Shown: positions 35,044 through 43,559 of the stretch, one piece after another
Numbering within the stretch: the stretch's first letter is position 1
Layout of the letters: each line of letters begins with the position of its first letter
From: Cupriavidus metallidurans CH34
Lineage (GTDB): Bacteria > Pseudomonadota > Gammaproteobacteria > Burkholderiales > Burkholderiaceae
NCBI RefSeq assembly: GCF_000196015.1
Contig: NC_007973.1
Span: 558,001-622,000 of the forward strand
Reading direction: 5' to 3'
DNA length: 64,000 bases
Made by a program: the position numbers and the translations under genes
Notes under the pieces: model-generated
The model's input: only the letters and a program-made list of their open reading frames with translations
Told to the model about the DNA's origin: nothing
Database searches by the model: none

Positions 35044-37917
35044 TTGAACGCTCGAGACGATTTCGACTACGGTACCCCGGCCAGCGACGCCGAAACGCAG
35101 GTTACGCTGGAAATCGACGGGGTATCCGTCACCGTGCCAGCCGGCACCTCCGTGATGCGCGCCGCCGCCGAGGCGGGCGTGGGCGTGCCGAAGCTCTGCG
35201 CCACCGATTCGCTGAAGGCATTCGGATCGTGCCGCCTGTGCCTGGTGGAGATCGAAGGCCGGCGCGGCTACCCGGCTTCTTGCACCACGCCCGTTGAAGC
35301 GGGTATGAAGGTGCGCACGCAAAGCGAAAAGCTCGGCGATCTGCGCCGTGGCGTGATGGAGCTCTATATCTCCGATCACCCGCTCGATTGCCTGACCTGC
35401 CCGACCAACGGCAACTGCGAGTTGCAGGACATGGCCGGCGTGGTGGGCCTGCGCGAAGTGCGATACAACGATGGCGCCGGCACTGCCCCGCCGATCGCCA
35501 CGCACACGCATCTGGCCAAGGATGAATCGAATCCGTACTTCACGTATGACCCATCCAAGTGCATCGTCTGCAATCGCTGCGTGCGTGCCTGCGAGGAGAC
35601 GCAAGGCACGTTCGCGCTGACGATCAGCGGCCGGGGCTTTGATTCGCGTGTGGCGGCCGGCACCAGCCAGCCGTTCATGGAATCGGACTGCGTGTCGTGT
35701 GGCGCCTGCGTCCAGGCGTGTCCCACCGCCACGCTGACGGAAACGTCGGTGATCCAGCTGGGCCAGGCGTCCCACAGCAAGATCACCACGTGCGCGTACT
35801 GCGGCGTGGGATGCTCGTTCAAGGCCGAGATGAAGGGCAACGAGGTCGTGCGGATGGTGCCGTACAAGGACGGCGCCGCCAACGAGGGTCATGCCTGCGT
35901 GAAGGGCCGCTTCGCGTGGGGCTATGCCACGCACAAGGACCGCATCCTGAAGCCGATGATTCGCGCCAGGATCACCGACCCGTGGAGGGAAGTGTCGTGG
36001 GAGGAGGCGATCGGATACGCGGCGTCGCAGTTCCGACGCATCCAGGCCGAGCACGGCAAGGATTCGATTGGCGGTATCGTTTCGTCGCGCTGCACCAACG
36101 AGGAAGGCTATCTGGTGCAGAAGCTCGTGCGAGCCGCATTCGGCAACAACAACGTCGACACCTGCGCGCGTGTCTGCCATTCCCCCACCGGCTACGGCCT
36201 GAAGACGACCATCGGTGAATCCGCCGGCACGCAGACGTTCCGCTCGGTGGCCAAGGCCGACGTGATCATGGTCATCGGCGCCAATCCGACCGACGGGCAC
36301 CCGGTGTTCGCCTCGCGCATGAAGCGACGCCTGCGCGCCGGGGCCCGGCTGATCGTGGTCGATCCGCGCCGCATCGATCTGGTGGAATCGCCGCATATCC
36401 GCGCCGACTATCACCTGCAATTGCGTCCGGGCACCAATGTGGCGGTGGTGACGTCGATCGCGCACGTGATCGTCACGGAGGGGCTGCTGGCCGAGCAATT
36501 CATCGCCGAGCGTTGCGAGGACCGCGCGTTCCAGCAATGGCGAGATTTCGTCGCGCTGCCCGAGAACTCGCCCGAGGCACTCGAAGCGGAGACCGGTGTG
36601 CCGGCCGAACAACTGCGTGGCGCAGCCCGCCTCTACGCCACCGGCGGCAACGCTGCGATCTACTACGGTCTGGGCGTGACCGAACATGCGCAGGGTTCGA
36701 CCACGGTAATGGCCATCGCCAATCTGGCCATGGCCACCGGCAATATCGGTCGCGAAGGCGTGGGCGTCAATCCGCTGCGCGGCCAGAACAACGTGCAGGG
36801 GTCGTGCGATATCGGCTCGTTCCCGCATGAGCTTCCGGGCTACCGTCATGTGTCGGACTCGACGGTGCGTGGCAGCTTCGAGGCCGCGTGGAATGTCGAG
36901 ATCAACCCCGAGCCCGGTCTGCGTATTCCGAACATGTTCGAAGCGGCGATTACCGGATCGTTCCGGGGTCTGTACTGTCAGGGCGAGGACATTGTCCAGT
37001 CCGACCCAAATACGCAGCACGTGGCCGAAGCGCTGTCGTCGATGGAGTGCATCGTCGTGCAGGATATCTTCCTGAACGAAACCGCCAAGTACGCACACGT
37101 GTTCCTGCCGGGTTCGTCGTTCCTGGAGAAGGACGGCACGTTCACCAACGCGGAGCGCCGGATCTCGCGCGTGCGCAAGGTGATGCCGCCGAAGGCCGGA
37201 TACTCGGACTGGGAGGCAACGATCCTGCTGTCGAACGCGCTCGGTTATCCGATGCACTACAACCATCCGTCCGAGATCATGGACGAGATTGCGCGCCTCA
37301 CACCCACGTTTGCGGGTGTCAGCTACAAGAAGCTTGAGGAACTTGGCAGCATCCAGTGGCCGTGTAATGCCGAGGCCCCGGAGGGCACGCCGACCATGCA
37401 CGTGGACACTTTCGTGCGCGGCAAGGGCAAGTTCATCATCACGAAGTACGTGCCGACCAGCGAAAAGGTCAACCGAAAGTACCCGCTGATCCTGACCACG
37501 GGGCGCATCCTGTCCCAATACAACGTTGGCGCGCAGACACGGCGCACGCACAACGTGCATTGGCACGATGAGGACCGCCTCGAGATCCATCCGCACGATG
37601 CGGAGGAACGCGGGATCAAGGACGGCGACTGGGTCGGGATTCAGAGCCGTGCCGGTGAAACGGTGCTGCGAGCGATCGTCAGCGAGCGGATGCAGCCCGG
37701 CGTGGTCTATACGACGTTCCACTTCCCCGAGTCCGGCGCCAACGTGATCACGACCGACAACTCGGACTGGGCCACTAATTGCCCGGAGTACAAGGTGACG
37801 GCCGTGCAGGTGATGCCGGTGGCGCAGCCCTCCACGTGGCAGCGCAACTACCATGCCTTCAACGAGGAACAGCTGGCACATCTGCGCGCGGCCGGCGAAC
37901 CCACACCGACGCGATGA
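35044..37917 (+). CDS. fdsA: NAD-dependent formate dehydrogenase catalytic (alpha) subunit
   Basis: A 957-residue molybdenum (or tungsten) bis-MGD protein that oxidises formate to CO2. From the N-terminus: a 2Fe-2S domain (GSCRLCLVE), a His/Cys cluster (HPLDCLTCPTNGNCE), two ferredoxin clusters (CIVCNRCVRACEE, CVSCGACVQACP), the proximal 4Fe-4S site (CAYCGVGC), then the molybdopterin domain with DTCARVCHSPTG, whose Cys is the expected metal ligand. I chose the TTG at 35044, preceded by GGGAG at suitable distance and giving MNARDDFDYG; a GTG at 35023 is the alternative. Confidence 0.95.
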   Translation: MNARDDFDYGTPASDAETQVTLEIDGVSVTVPAGTSVMRAAAEAGVGVPKLCATDSLKAFGSCRLCLVEIEGRRGYPASCTTPVEAGMKVRTQSEKLGDLRRGVMELYISDHPLDCLTCPTNGNCELQDMAGVVGLREVRYNDGAGTAPPIATHTHLAKDESNPYFTYDPSKCIVCNRCVRACEETQGTFALTISGRGFDSRVAAGTSQPFMESDCVSCGACVQACPTATLTETSVIQLGQASHSKITTCAYCGVGCSFKAEMKGNEVVRMVPYKDGAANEGHACVKGRFAWGYATHKDRILKPMIRARITDPWREVSWEEAIGYAASQFRRIQAEHGKDSIGGIVSSRCTNEEGYLVQKLVRAAFGNNNVDTCARVCHSPTGYGLKTTIGESAGTQTFRSVAKADVIMVIGANPTDGHPVFASRMKRRLRAGARLIVVDPRRIDLVESPHIRADYHLQLRPGTNVAVVTSIAHVIVTEGLLAEQFIAERCEDRAFQQWRDFVALPENSPEALEAETGVPAEQLRGAARLYATGGNAAIYYGLGVTEHAQGSTTVMAIANLAMATGNIGREGVGVNPLRGQNNVQGSCDIGSFPHELPGYRHVSDSTVRGSFEAAWNVEINPEPGLRIPNMFEAAITGSFRGLYCQGEDIVQSDPNTQHVAEALSSMECIVVQDIFLNETAKYAHVFLPGSSFLEKDGTFTNAERRISRVRKVMPPKAGYSDWEATILLSNALGYPMHYNHPSEIMDEIARLTPTFAGVSYKKLEELGSIQWPCNAEAPEGTPTMHVDTFVRGKGKFIITKYVPTSEKVNRKYPLILTTGRILSQYNVGAQTRRTHNVHWHDEDRLEIHPHDAEERGIKDGDWVGIQSRAGETVLRAIVSERMQPGVVYTTFHFPESGANVITTDNSDWATNCPEYKVTAVQVMPVAQPSTWQRNYHAFNEEQLAHLRAAGEPTPTR

Positions 37918-37933
37918 GCCAGGGAGCACGGCG

Positions 37934-38779
37934 ATGAAGCGAGACATGCCTGACGAGAACGGCCTGGGTGAAGCTGGAGTATTGCCAGTGCAGCACACGC
38001 GTGCGGTCACGCGCTGGCGGCAGGGTGCCGCCTCCGCCGAGATCGATCATCTGGCCGAGGAAATGCCGGTGGCGTTCGAGTACAACGGCATCTCCCACGC
38101 GGTGATGCTGGCCACGCCGGCGGACCTGGAGGATTTTGCGATCGGCTTCAGCCTGACCGAGGGCGTGGTCGACAGCGCGCGCGACATCTACGGTATCGAG
38201 GTGGAAGCCGCCGAGAATGGCGTGACGGTGAAGCTGGAGATCGCCAGCGCTGCGTTCGTCACGCTCAAGAGCCGGCGCAGGGCGTTGGCGGGACGTACCG
38301 GTTGCGGTCTCTGCGGCACGGAATCGCTCGAGGAGGTCATGCGCGCGCCGCGGAAGGTGCATAGCACTGCGGTGTTCGATCCCGTGGTGTTCGATGATGC
38401 CTTCGCCGCGCTGCACAAGCGGCAGGCGCTGCTGCGCGATACCGGTGCCACGCACGCGGCAGCGTGGTTGCGCGCGGATGGCGACGTATCGCTGGTGCGC
38501 GAGGACGTGGGCCGCCACAACGCACTCGACAAACTGGCCGGCGCGCTGGCGCGGGGCGGCGAGGACGTGAGTCATGGCGCAGTGATCGTCACCAGCCGCG
38601 CCAGCTACGAGATGGTGCTCAAGACGGCCTCGATTGGCGCGGGTATCCTGGCGGCGGTGTCCGGATCAACGGGGCTGGCTGCGCGTCTGGCCGAATCGGC
38701 GGGCGTCACGCTGGCCGGTTTCGTGCGCGGCGGCACCCTGGTCGCCTACTCTCACCCCCAACGACTCAAGCTTGCGTAG
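37934..38779 (+). CDS. fdsC: Formate dehydrogenase sulfurtransferase FdsC (FdhD family)
   Basis: A 281-residue accessory protein of the FdhD family, which delivers sulfur to the bis-MGD cofactor before insertion into FdsA. The functional Cys pair is in GRTGCGLCGTESLEEV, and the C-terminal EDVGRHNALDKLAGA and SRASYEMVLKTASIG segments are family hallmarks. GGGAG precedes the ATG. It lies 16 bp after fdsA. Confidence 0.95.
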   Translation: MKRDMPDENGLGEAGVLPVQHTRAVTRWRQGAASAEIDHLAEEMPVAFEYNGISHAVMLATPADLEDFAIGFSLTEGVVDSARDIYGIEVEAAENGVTVKLEIASAAFVTLKSRRRALAGRTGCGLCGTESLEEVMRAPRKVHSTAVFDPVVFDDAFAALHKRQALLRDTGATHAAAWLRADGDVSLVREDVGRHNALDKLAGALARGGEDVSHGAVIVTSRASYEMVLKTASIGAGILAAVSGSTGLAARLAESAGVTLAGFVRGGTLVAYSHPQRLKLA

Positions 38780-38787
38780 GGTCCTTC

Positions 38788-39030
38788 ATGCATATCGACA
38801 ATCTGGTCAAGATGGCCAATCAGATCGGCACGTTCTTCGAAGCGATGCCAGATCGAGATGAAGCGCTGGGGGATATCGCCAGCCATCTGAAGCGGTTCTG
38901 GGAGCCACGGATGCGGCGCGCGCTGCTGGCCCATATCGACACGACAGGCGGGGAAGGGCTCGATCCGATCGTGCAGGCTGCCGTGGCGCGTCATCGCGAC
39001 AAGGTGGCGGTGGCGCAGGTGGCCGCGTGA
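38788..39030 (+). CDS. fdsD: NAD-dependent formate dehydrogenase delta subunit
   Basis: An 80-residue protein matching FdsD (IDNLVKMANQIGTFFEAMPDRDEAL, HLKRFWEPRMRRAL). It has no cofactor motif; in FdsGBAD it is a small structural or maturation-linked subunit. It is the last gene of fdsGBACD, 8 bp after fdsC and 9 bp from the convergent transglycosylase gene. Confidence 0.93.
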   Translation: MHIDNLVKMANQIGTFFEAMPDRDEALGDIASHLKRFWEPRMRRALLAHIDTTGGEGLDPIVQAAVARHRDKVAVAQVAA

Positions 39031-39039
39031 CGCGCGAGC

Positions 39040-39735
39040 CTACTTGAGCCGCAGCGGTTCGAGCAGTGCGGCATCGTACTGGGCGCGCGTGATGCGGCCC
39101 AGTTCCAGCATCCGCAGCAGGATGTAGGCCTGGCGCTGGCGAGCGCGGCGCGGATTGACCACCGGGTTGTTGGCGGATGGCGCCTTGGGCAGCCCGGCCA
39201 GCATCGCGCATTCGGCCAGCGTGAGCCGGTCGACCGGTTTGCCGAAATAGGTTTCGGCAGCCTCGCCGAAGCCATACGCGCCCTGTCCTAGGTAGATCTT
39301 GTTCAGGTAGATCTCCAGGATTTCATCCTTGCTCAGTGCGTTCTCGATCCGGTACGCCAGCAGGATTTCGTAGAGCTTGCGCGTGTAGGTCTTCTGGCGC
39401 GACAGATAGAAGTTACGCGCCACCTGCATCGTGATCGTCGACGCGCCTTGCGAGAGATCGTCGGAGAGATTGGCAATGCCGGCGCGCATTGCGCCCACAT
39501 AGTCCACGCCGTCATGCAGGTAGAAGCGGTCGTCTTCGATGGCGACCACGGCCTCGGGCAAGTTGTGCGGGAAATCCGCGATCTTCACGTAGCCGGGCGA
39601 ATCGCGAAATGCCGTCAGCGCGTCGAGGGACGGCAACTGCCGATTCGCCATCACGATGGCGAAGGCTAGCAGCAGGGCGCTCCCGATGATGGCGAGCAGA
39701 ACGAATTTGACGAGGGCGGACCAGAGACGTTGCAT
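39040..39735 (-). CDS. Stand-alone GT51 peptidoglycan glycosyltransferase, PBP1-like without transpeptidase
   Basis: A 231-residue membrane-anchored protein: an N-terminal helix (VKFVLLAIIGSALLLAFAIVMA), then the GT51 domain with the catalytic Glu motif EDDRFYLHDGVD, QGASTITMQVARNFYL, RKLYEILLAYRIE and YLNKIYLGQGAYGFGEAAETYF. The last 60 residues (AMLAGLPKAPSANNPVVNPRRARQRQ) resemble the region just after GT51 in PBP1A-type enzymes, but the protein stops there and has no transpeptidase domain. It polymerises glycan strands from lipid II. It may descend from a class A PBP rather than from mtgA (inference). Confidence 0.85.
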   Translation of the reverse strand: MQRLWSALVKFVLLAIIGSALLLAFAIVMANRQLPSLDALTAFRDSPGYVKIADFPHNLPEAVVAIEDDRFYLHDGVDYVGAMRAGIANLSDDLSQGASTITMQVARNFYLSRQKTYTRKLYEILLAYRIENALSKDEILEIYLNKIYLGQGAYGFGEAAETYFGKPVDRLTLAECAMLAGLPKAPSANNPVVNPRRARQRQAYILLRMLELGRITRAQYDAALLEPLRLK

Positions 39736-39824
39736 GGCGCGTATTGTGCCATTGGCGGCTATCGCGTCTGGGAAATCTCTGATGCTCTCCTGTCACCGGT
39801 CCGTGCGAAGCGTGCGTCAATGGC

Positions 39825-40877
39825 CTACGCCGCCGGCATATCCACCCCGAGATCCCCCGCCAACGCTGCCAGATGGCTCCAGATCTTCGGATTGATCTCC
39901 AGATGCGTTGCCGCCGCGGCGCGATGCATGGCTTCGTACTCGCCCGGATACTGCACCTGGTCGAAGCCTGGCGCAGGCGGCGTGTCGTGGAGGTAGCGCA
40001 CGAAGGCCTCTACCTCCTCCCGTTCCCAGTTGATGCCGAGATCGAGTTCGGGATTCAGCAGCACCGCGAACAGGTTGTTCGTGGCCACGCCGCCGCGCGG
40101 GTTGTCCGGCTGGATCGTGCCACCGCCGGACAACACCCCGGCCAGCAGTTCCGCCACCACGCCGAGACCGTAGCCCTTGTGGGCGCCAAACGGCAGCAGC
40201 GATCCCGGTTGATCGTCGAACATGACCCCCGCATCGGTAGTCGGGTTGCCTTCGGCGTCGATGATGCTGTTCTCCGGCGCGGGCTCGCCTTTCTCCGCCA
40301 GCACGCGTGCCTTGTTGATGGCGATGGCGCTGGTGGCGATATCGACGACGAGCGGCGGTCGCCCGTTCGGCATCGGCCCGGCAAAGCAAAGCGGATTGGT
40401 GGTGAGCCGTGGCACGCGGCCGCCGAAGGGCGCGACCACGGGCGGCCGGTTGATCACGTTGGTGAAGCTCAACAGCACGAAGCCTGCGCTGGCCACCATC
40501 TCGCCATAGTGGCCCATGCGGCCAAGGTGGTGCGATTTGCGCAGTGTCACGATGCAATGGCCGTGCTGACGCACGCGTTCGATGGCACGCGTCATCACGG
40601 TCTTGCCGACGTGCTGGCCAAAGCCGCCGTTACCGTCGAACACCATCAGCATGTCGCGGTCGAGCACGCACGCAGCGCGTCCGGTGGGATTCACGTTGCC
40701 ACTCTCGATGGCACGGCGGTAGTTCGGCAGGATCGACAGGCCGTGGCTGACGTAGCCGCTGCGATCGGCTTCCACCAGGTGCTCGGCCACGTCATCGGCG
40801 ATATCGGCGGGCACACCCTGCGCCGCCAGGATGCTGCGCGCGAACTGCCGCGCGCTGTCTAGGGTAATTTTCATCAT
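39825..40877 (-). CDS. Ldh family (type 2 malate/L-lactate/sulfolactate) dehydrogenase
   Basis: A 350-residue NAD(P)-dependent oxidoreductase of the malate/L-lactate dehydrogenase type 2 family, which has its own fold distinct from Rossmann dehydrogenases. Signature pieces are DRSGYVSHG near the N-terminus, KSHHLGRMGHYGEMV with the catalytic His, TTNPLCFAGPMPNGRPPLVVDIATSA and GAHKGYGLGVVAELLAGVLSGG. Family members act on malate, lactate, sulfolactate or ureidoglycolate. It follows a DASS carrier by 58 bp, suggesting uptake and oxidation of one 2-hydroxy acid. Two adjacent ATGs (40877 and 40874) are possible starts. Confidence 0.9.
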   Translation of the reverse strand: MMKITLDSARQFARSILAAQGVPADIADDVAEHLVEADRSGYVSHGLSILPNYRRAIESGNVNPTGRAACVLDRDMLMVFDGNGGFGQHVGKTVMTRAIERVRQHGHCIVTLRKSHHLGRMGHYGEMVASAGFVLLSFTNVINRPPVVAPFGGRVPRLTTNPLCFAGPMPNGRPPLVVDIATSAIAINKARVLAEKGEPAPENSIIDAEGNPTTDAGVMFDDQPGSLLPFGAHKGYGLGVVAELLAGVLSGGGTIQPDNPRGGVATNNLFAVLLNPELDLGINWEREEVEAFVRYLHDTPPAPGFDQVQYPGEYEAMHRAAAATHLEINPKIWSHLAALAGDLGVDMPAA

Positions 40878-40935
40878 CGTTGGGGGCGAAGGTTTGGGGG
40901 CGCTTGTGTCAGCGGCGAGGTTGCATGTTTGCCGG

Positions 40936-42459
40936 TCAGATCCAGCCAAGCCAGCGCCAGTACGTCGACGCGAACAGCAGCATCAGCAGATACCCGATGA
41001 TCGTGGTCGGGATGCCGATGCGCGCGAACTGTCGCCCGTTGAAGGTATCGGTGCCGAGGCAGACCATGTTCTGCGGTGCGTTGATGGGCAGGATGAAGCC
41101 GAAGCTGACCGTGAAGCCGAGCAGCATCGTCATGCCGACCTTGTTCATGTCACCGGGTATGGTTTGCAGTACCGAGATCAGGATCGGCAGCATCGCGGAG
41201 GTCAGTGCCGTGGCGCTGGCAAAGCCGAGGTGGATCAGGATCAGGAATGCCGCCAGCACGGCAAAGACCAGCAGCGTGCCGTGATTGGCCAGGCCGGAAT
41301 GCGTGACGACGAATTTCCCGAGCCATTGGCCGGCCTGCGTGGTCAGCAGCGCGGTGCCCAGGCTGATACCAACGCCGAACACGATCAGCGTGCCCCATGG
41401 CGTGCGTTGCTGCATCGTCTTCCAGTCCATCACGCCGATGCGCGGCAGCATCAGGATCACCAGGCCCACGAACGTGATCGACGCCGTATCGAACTTGTGC
41501 AGCTTGCCCTCGGTGGCCCAGAACAGCAGCAGGCCGATGGCGACGGCAGCCAGGCGCTTCTGCGGGCCCGTCATCGGACCCAGCGCGGCCAGCTCACGCT
41601 GCACGGCTTCCTTGCCGCCCGCAATTGCGTCGGTTTCAGGCGGAAGCAGCCAGCGCACGAGGAAGTACAGCACGATCGACATCACGATGGCCCAGGGAGC
41701 GCCGGCAATCAGCCATTGCAGCCAGGTCACGCGTTCGCCGAGCAGCTTGTCCATGAAGCCCGCGGTCAGCAGGTTCTGTGCGGCGGCGGTCTGGATACCG
41801 ACGTTCCAGACGCTGGTGGCTTGCGCGACCATGATCATGATGCCGGCTGCGATGTTCGACTTCTTGTCGACGCCGAATGCGGCGATCACGCCCATCATGA
41901 TCGGCACGGTACATGCGCTGCGCGCGGTGGCGCTCGGCACCACCAGGCTGAGCAGGATCGTGACGGCGATCGTGCCGATCAGGATGCGTCGGGTACTGGT
42001 GCCGATGGCCGACAAGGTGACCAGCGCGATGCGCCGGTCCAGTCCGGTCACGGTCATGGCCGCCGAGATGAACAGCGCGGCGGCGACGAGGGCCAGCGCG
42101 GTGTTCGAGAAGCCCGCCAGGGCCATGCCAAGCGCGCGCGATGTGCCATATAGCGTGTTGGGGTCATTGACCATCGGCGCGAAGCCGATCAGGCCGGCCA
42201 TCAGCGACGTGATCATGATGGCGCTGGTCTCGTAGGTCACCGCTTCGGTAATCCACACCACGACCGCGAATGCCAGGATGGCCAGCATGCGCTGACCGGC
42301 CACAGGCAGGTCAGCCGGCATCGGTATCAGGAGCACCGCGATCAGCACGACCACGGCCGCATACAGACCCCAGTGGATATTGAGCTTGGGCGCGGCCGCG
42401 ACGGCCGTCGCGGCGGTGGGGGCGCCGGAGGCGGCAGGAGGTACTTGTGATTCAGGCAT
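40936..42459 (-). CDS. DASS/SLC13 family anion permease
   Basis: A 507-residue inner-membrane carrier of the divalent anion:sodium symporter type (WITEAVTYETSAIMITSLMAGLIGFAP, VVPSATARSACTVPIMMGVIAAFGV, FTVSFGFILPINAPQNMVCLG). The two SAT/NAP-type re-entrant loops (PSATAR and PINAPQN) are where carboxylate and sodium bind. Family members carry dicarboxylates, citrate, tartrate or sulfonates. It forms an operon with the Ldh dehydrogenase downstream. The ATG at 42459 was chosen because the extra 40 residues upstream lack conservation and any membrane character. Confidence 0.9.
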   Translation of the reverse strand: MPESQVPPAASGAPTAATAVAAAPKLNIHWGLYAAVVVLIAVLLIPMPADLPVAGQRMLAILAFAVVVWITEAVTYETSAIMITSLMAGLIGFAPMVNDPNTLYGTSRALGMALAGFSNTALALVAAALFISAAMTVTGLDRRIALVTLSAIGTSTRRILIGTIAVTILLSLVVPSATARSACTVPIMMGVIAAFGVDKKSNIAAGIMIMVAQATSVWNVGIQTAAAQNLLTAGFMDKLLGERVTWLQWLIAGAPWAIVMSIVLYFLVRWLLPPETDAIAGGKEAVQRELAALGPMTGPQKRLAAVAIGLLLFWATEGKLHKFDTASITFVGLVILMLPRIGVMDWKTMQQRTPWGTLIVFGVGISLGTALLTTQAGQWLGKFVVTHSGLANHGTLLVFAVLAAFLILIHLGFASATALTSAMLPILISVLQTIPGDMNKVGMTMLLGFTVSFGFILPINAPQNMVCLGTDTFNGRQFARIGIPTTIIGYLLMLLFASTYWRWLGWI

Positions 42460-42794
42460 CGTGGAATCCCTATGTTGGATCAGCCTGCCAGTCGCGTCGT
42501 ATCGCAGGATCGCCGCGGCCGACATGGGCTCATTATGTGAAGCCAAGGCCGATGTGCCAAGGTGCTGGTGACGGCGCAATTGCTGGATATCAACTCACTG
42601 TGATGTCAGGCTTCGATGCCAGCAATGGGGCCTTGTGCGGATCGAGTGAGTGTGATTGCGCGTGGATGGGTGTATGAGCGGCACGGAAGCATGAAGCCGT
42701 ACGTGGCACCTGTCCTTCGATGCGGCGATCTGAAATAATTGAAGCCGATGCTGAACGTTTTTGGAAGGCGTGCTTGACCGCACGCTTATGCGAA
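42460..42794. other. Gene-free gap upstream of the permease and phosphatase genes
   Basis: This divergent 335-bp gap has no protein-like frame and no terminator or palindrome strong enough to list. A weak 8-bp inverted repeat (AGGCGTGC and GCACGCTT) lies at about 42765-42787, close to the phosphatase start. Confidence 0.5.
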
Positions 42795-43559
42795 ATGACC
42801 AATAATATGAATCACGACACACGCCCCTCGCTGGGGCTGGAGACGATCCCCAACGCGCGTGACCTTGGCGGACTGGCCGGTTTATCCGGCCGTCGCGTCA
42901 GGTCGGGCAAGCTCTATCGCAGCGCGAATCCCGCGCTGGCCTCGGCCGCCGATCTCGATCGCCTGCATTCGCTCGATCTGGATATCGTTGTCGATTTCCG
43001 GTCTCCCGGCGAGAAGTCGCCTGCCGAGGCCGCTTTCGGCGAGCGCTTTCACTGGCTCGCGGTGCCGGTGCTGGAGGGCAGCATGGCGATGGATGTGCTG
43101 GTGCCGCGCCTGCGTGCAAGCACGCCCACACAGATGCGAGACTTCATGCTCGATGTGTACCGCGATTTTCCGGTGCGCTACCGCGAGGCGTTCGGCGCGT
43201 TCCTGCGTCATGCCGAGGCCGGCCGCACGCTGTTCTATCACTGCACCGCAGGCAAGGACCGCACAGGCTTTGCGTCGTTGCTGTTGCTATCGGCGCTTGG
43301 CGTGTCGCAGGACGAAATCGTTGCCAATTACCTCGAATCCAATCACTGGAATCGCCGCCTCAACGAAGATGTGCTGGCGCGCGTGGCCCCGATCGGGGTC
43401 GACGCGGACGTCATCATGCCGTTGCTCGAAGTGCGGCCCGAATACCTGGAAGCATCGATGGATGCGATTGCGCGGGCCTACGGCAGTGTGGAGCAATTTC
43501 TTGCCGATGACCTGCGCATCGATGTGGGGCAACTACGCGGGCACTACCTCGAAGATTAG
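42795..43559 (+). CDS. Tyrosine-protein phosphatase (dual-specificity-like, cysteine-based)
   Basis: A 254-residue soluble phosphatase. The P-loop HCTAGKDRTG (C-x5-R) is near residue 154 and the N-terminal NARDLGG plus LYRSANP segments are typical of the Y_phosphatase3 family (MptpB-like), which can act on phosphotyrosine and phosphoinositides. The general acid is probably in the YRDFPVRYREAF region. No ribosome-binding site distinguishes ATG 42795 from ATG 42807. It is convergent with ackA, the stops overlapping by 4 bases. Confidence 0.9.
   Translation: MTNNMNHDTRPSLGLETIPNARDLGGLAGLSGRRVRSGKLYRSANPALASAADLDRLHSLDLDIVVDFRSPGEKSPAEAAFGERFHWLAVPVLEGSMAMDVLVPRLRASTPTQMRDFMLDVYRDFPVRYREAFGAFLRHAEAGRTLFYHCTAGKDRTGFASLLLLSALGVSQDEIVANYLESNHWNRRLNEDVLARVAPIGVDADVIMPLLEVRPEYLEASMDAIARAYGSVEQFLADDLRIDVGQLRGHYLED

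Noticed and set aside
34999..38010. A 1003-codon open frame antisense to fdsA
   Set aside because: It mirrors the codon pattern of fdsA in GC-rich DNA, is His/Arg/Gly-rich without recognisable domains, and fdsA is certain.
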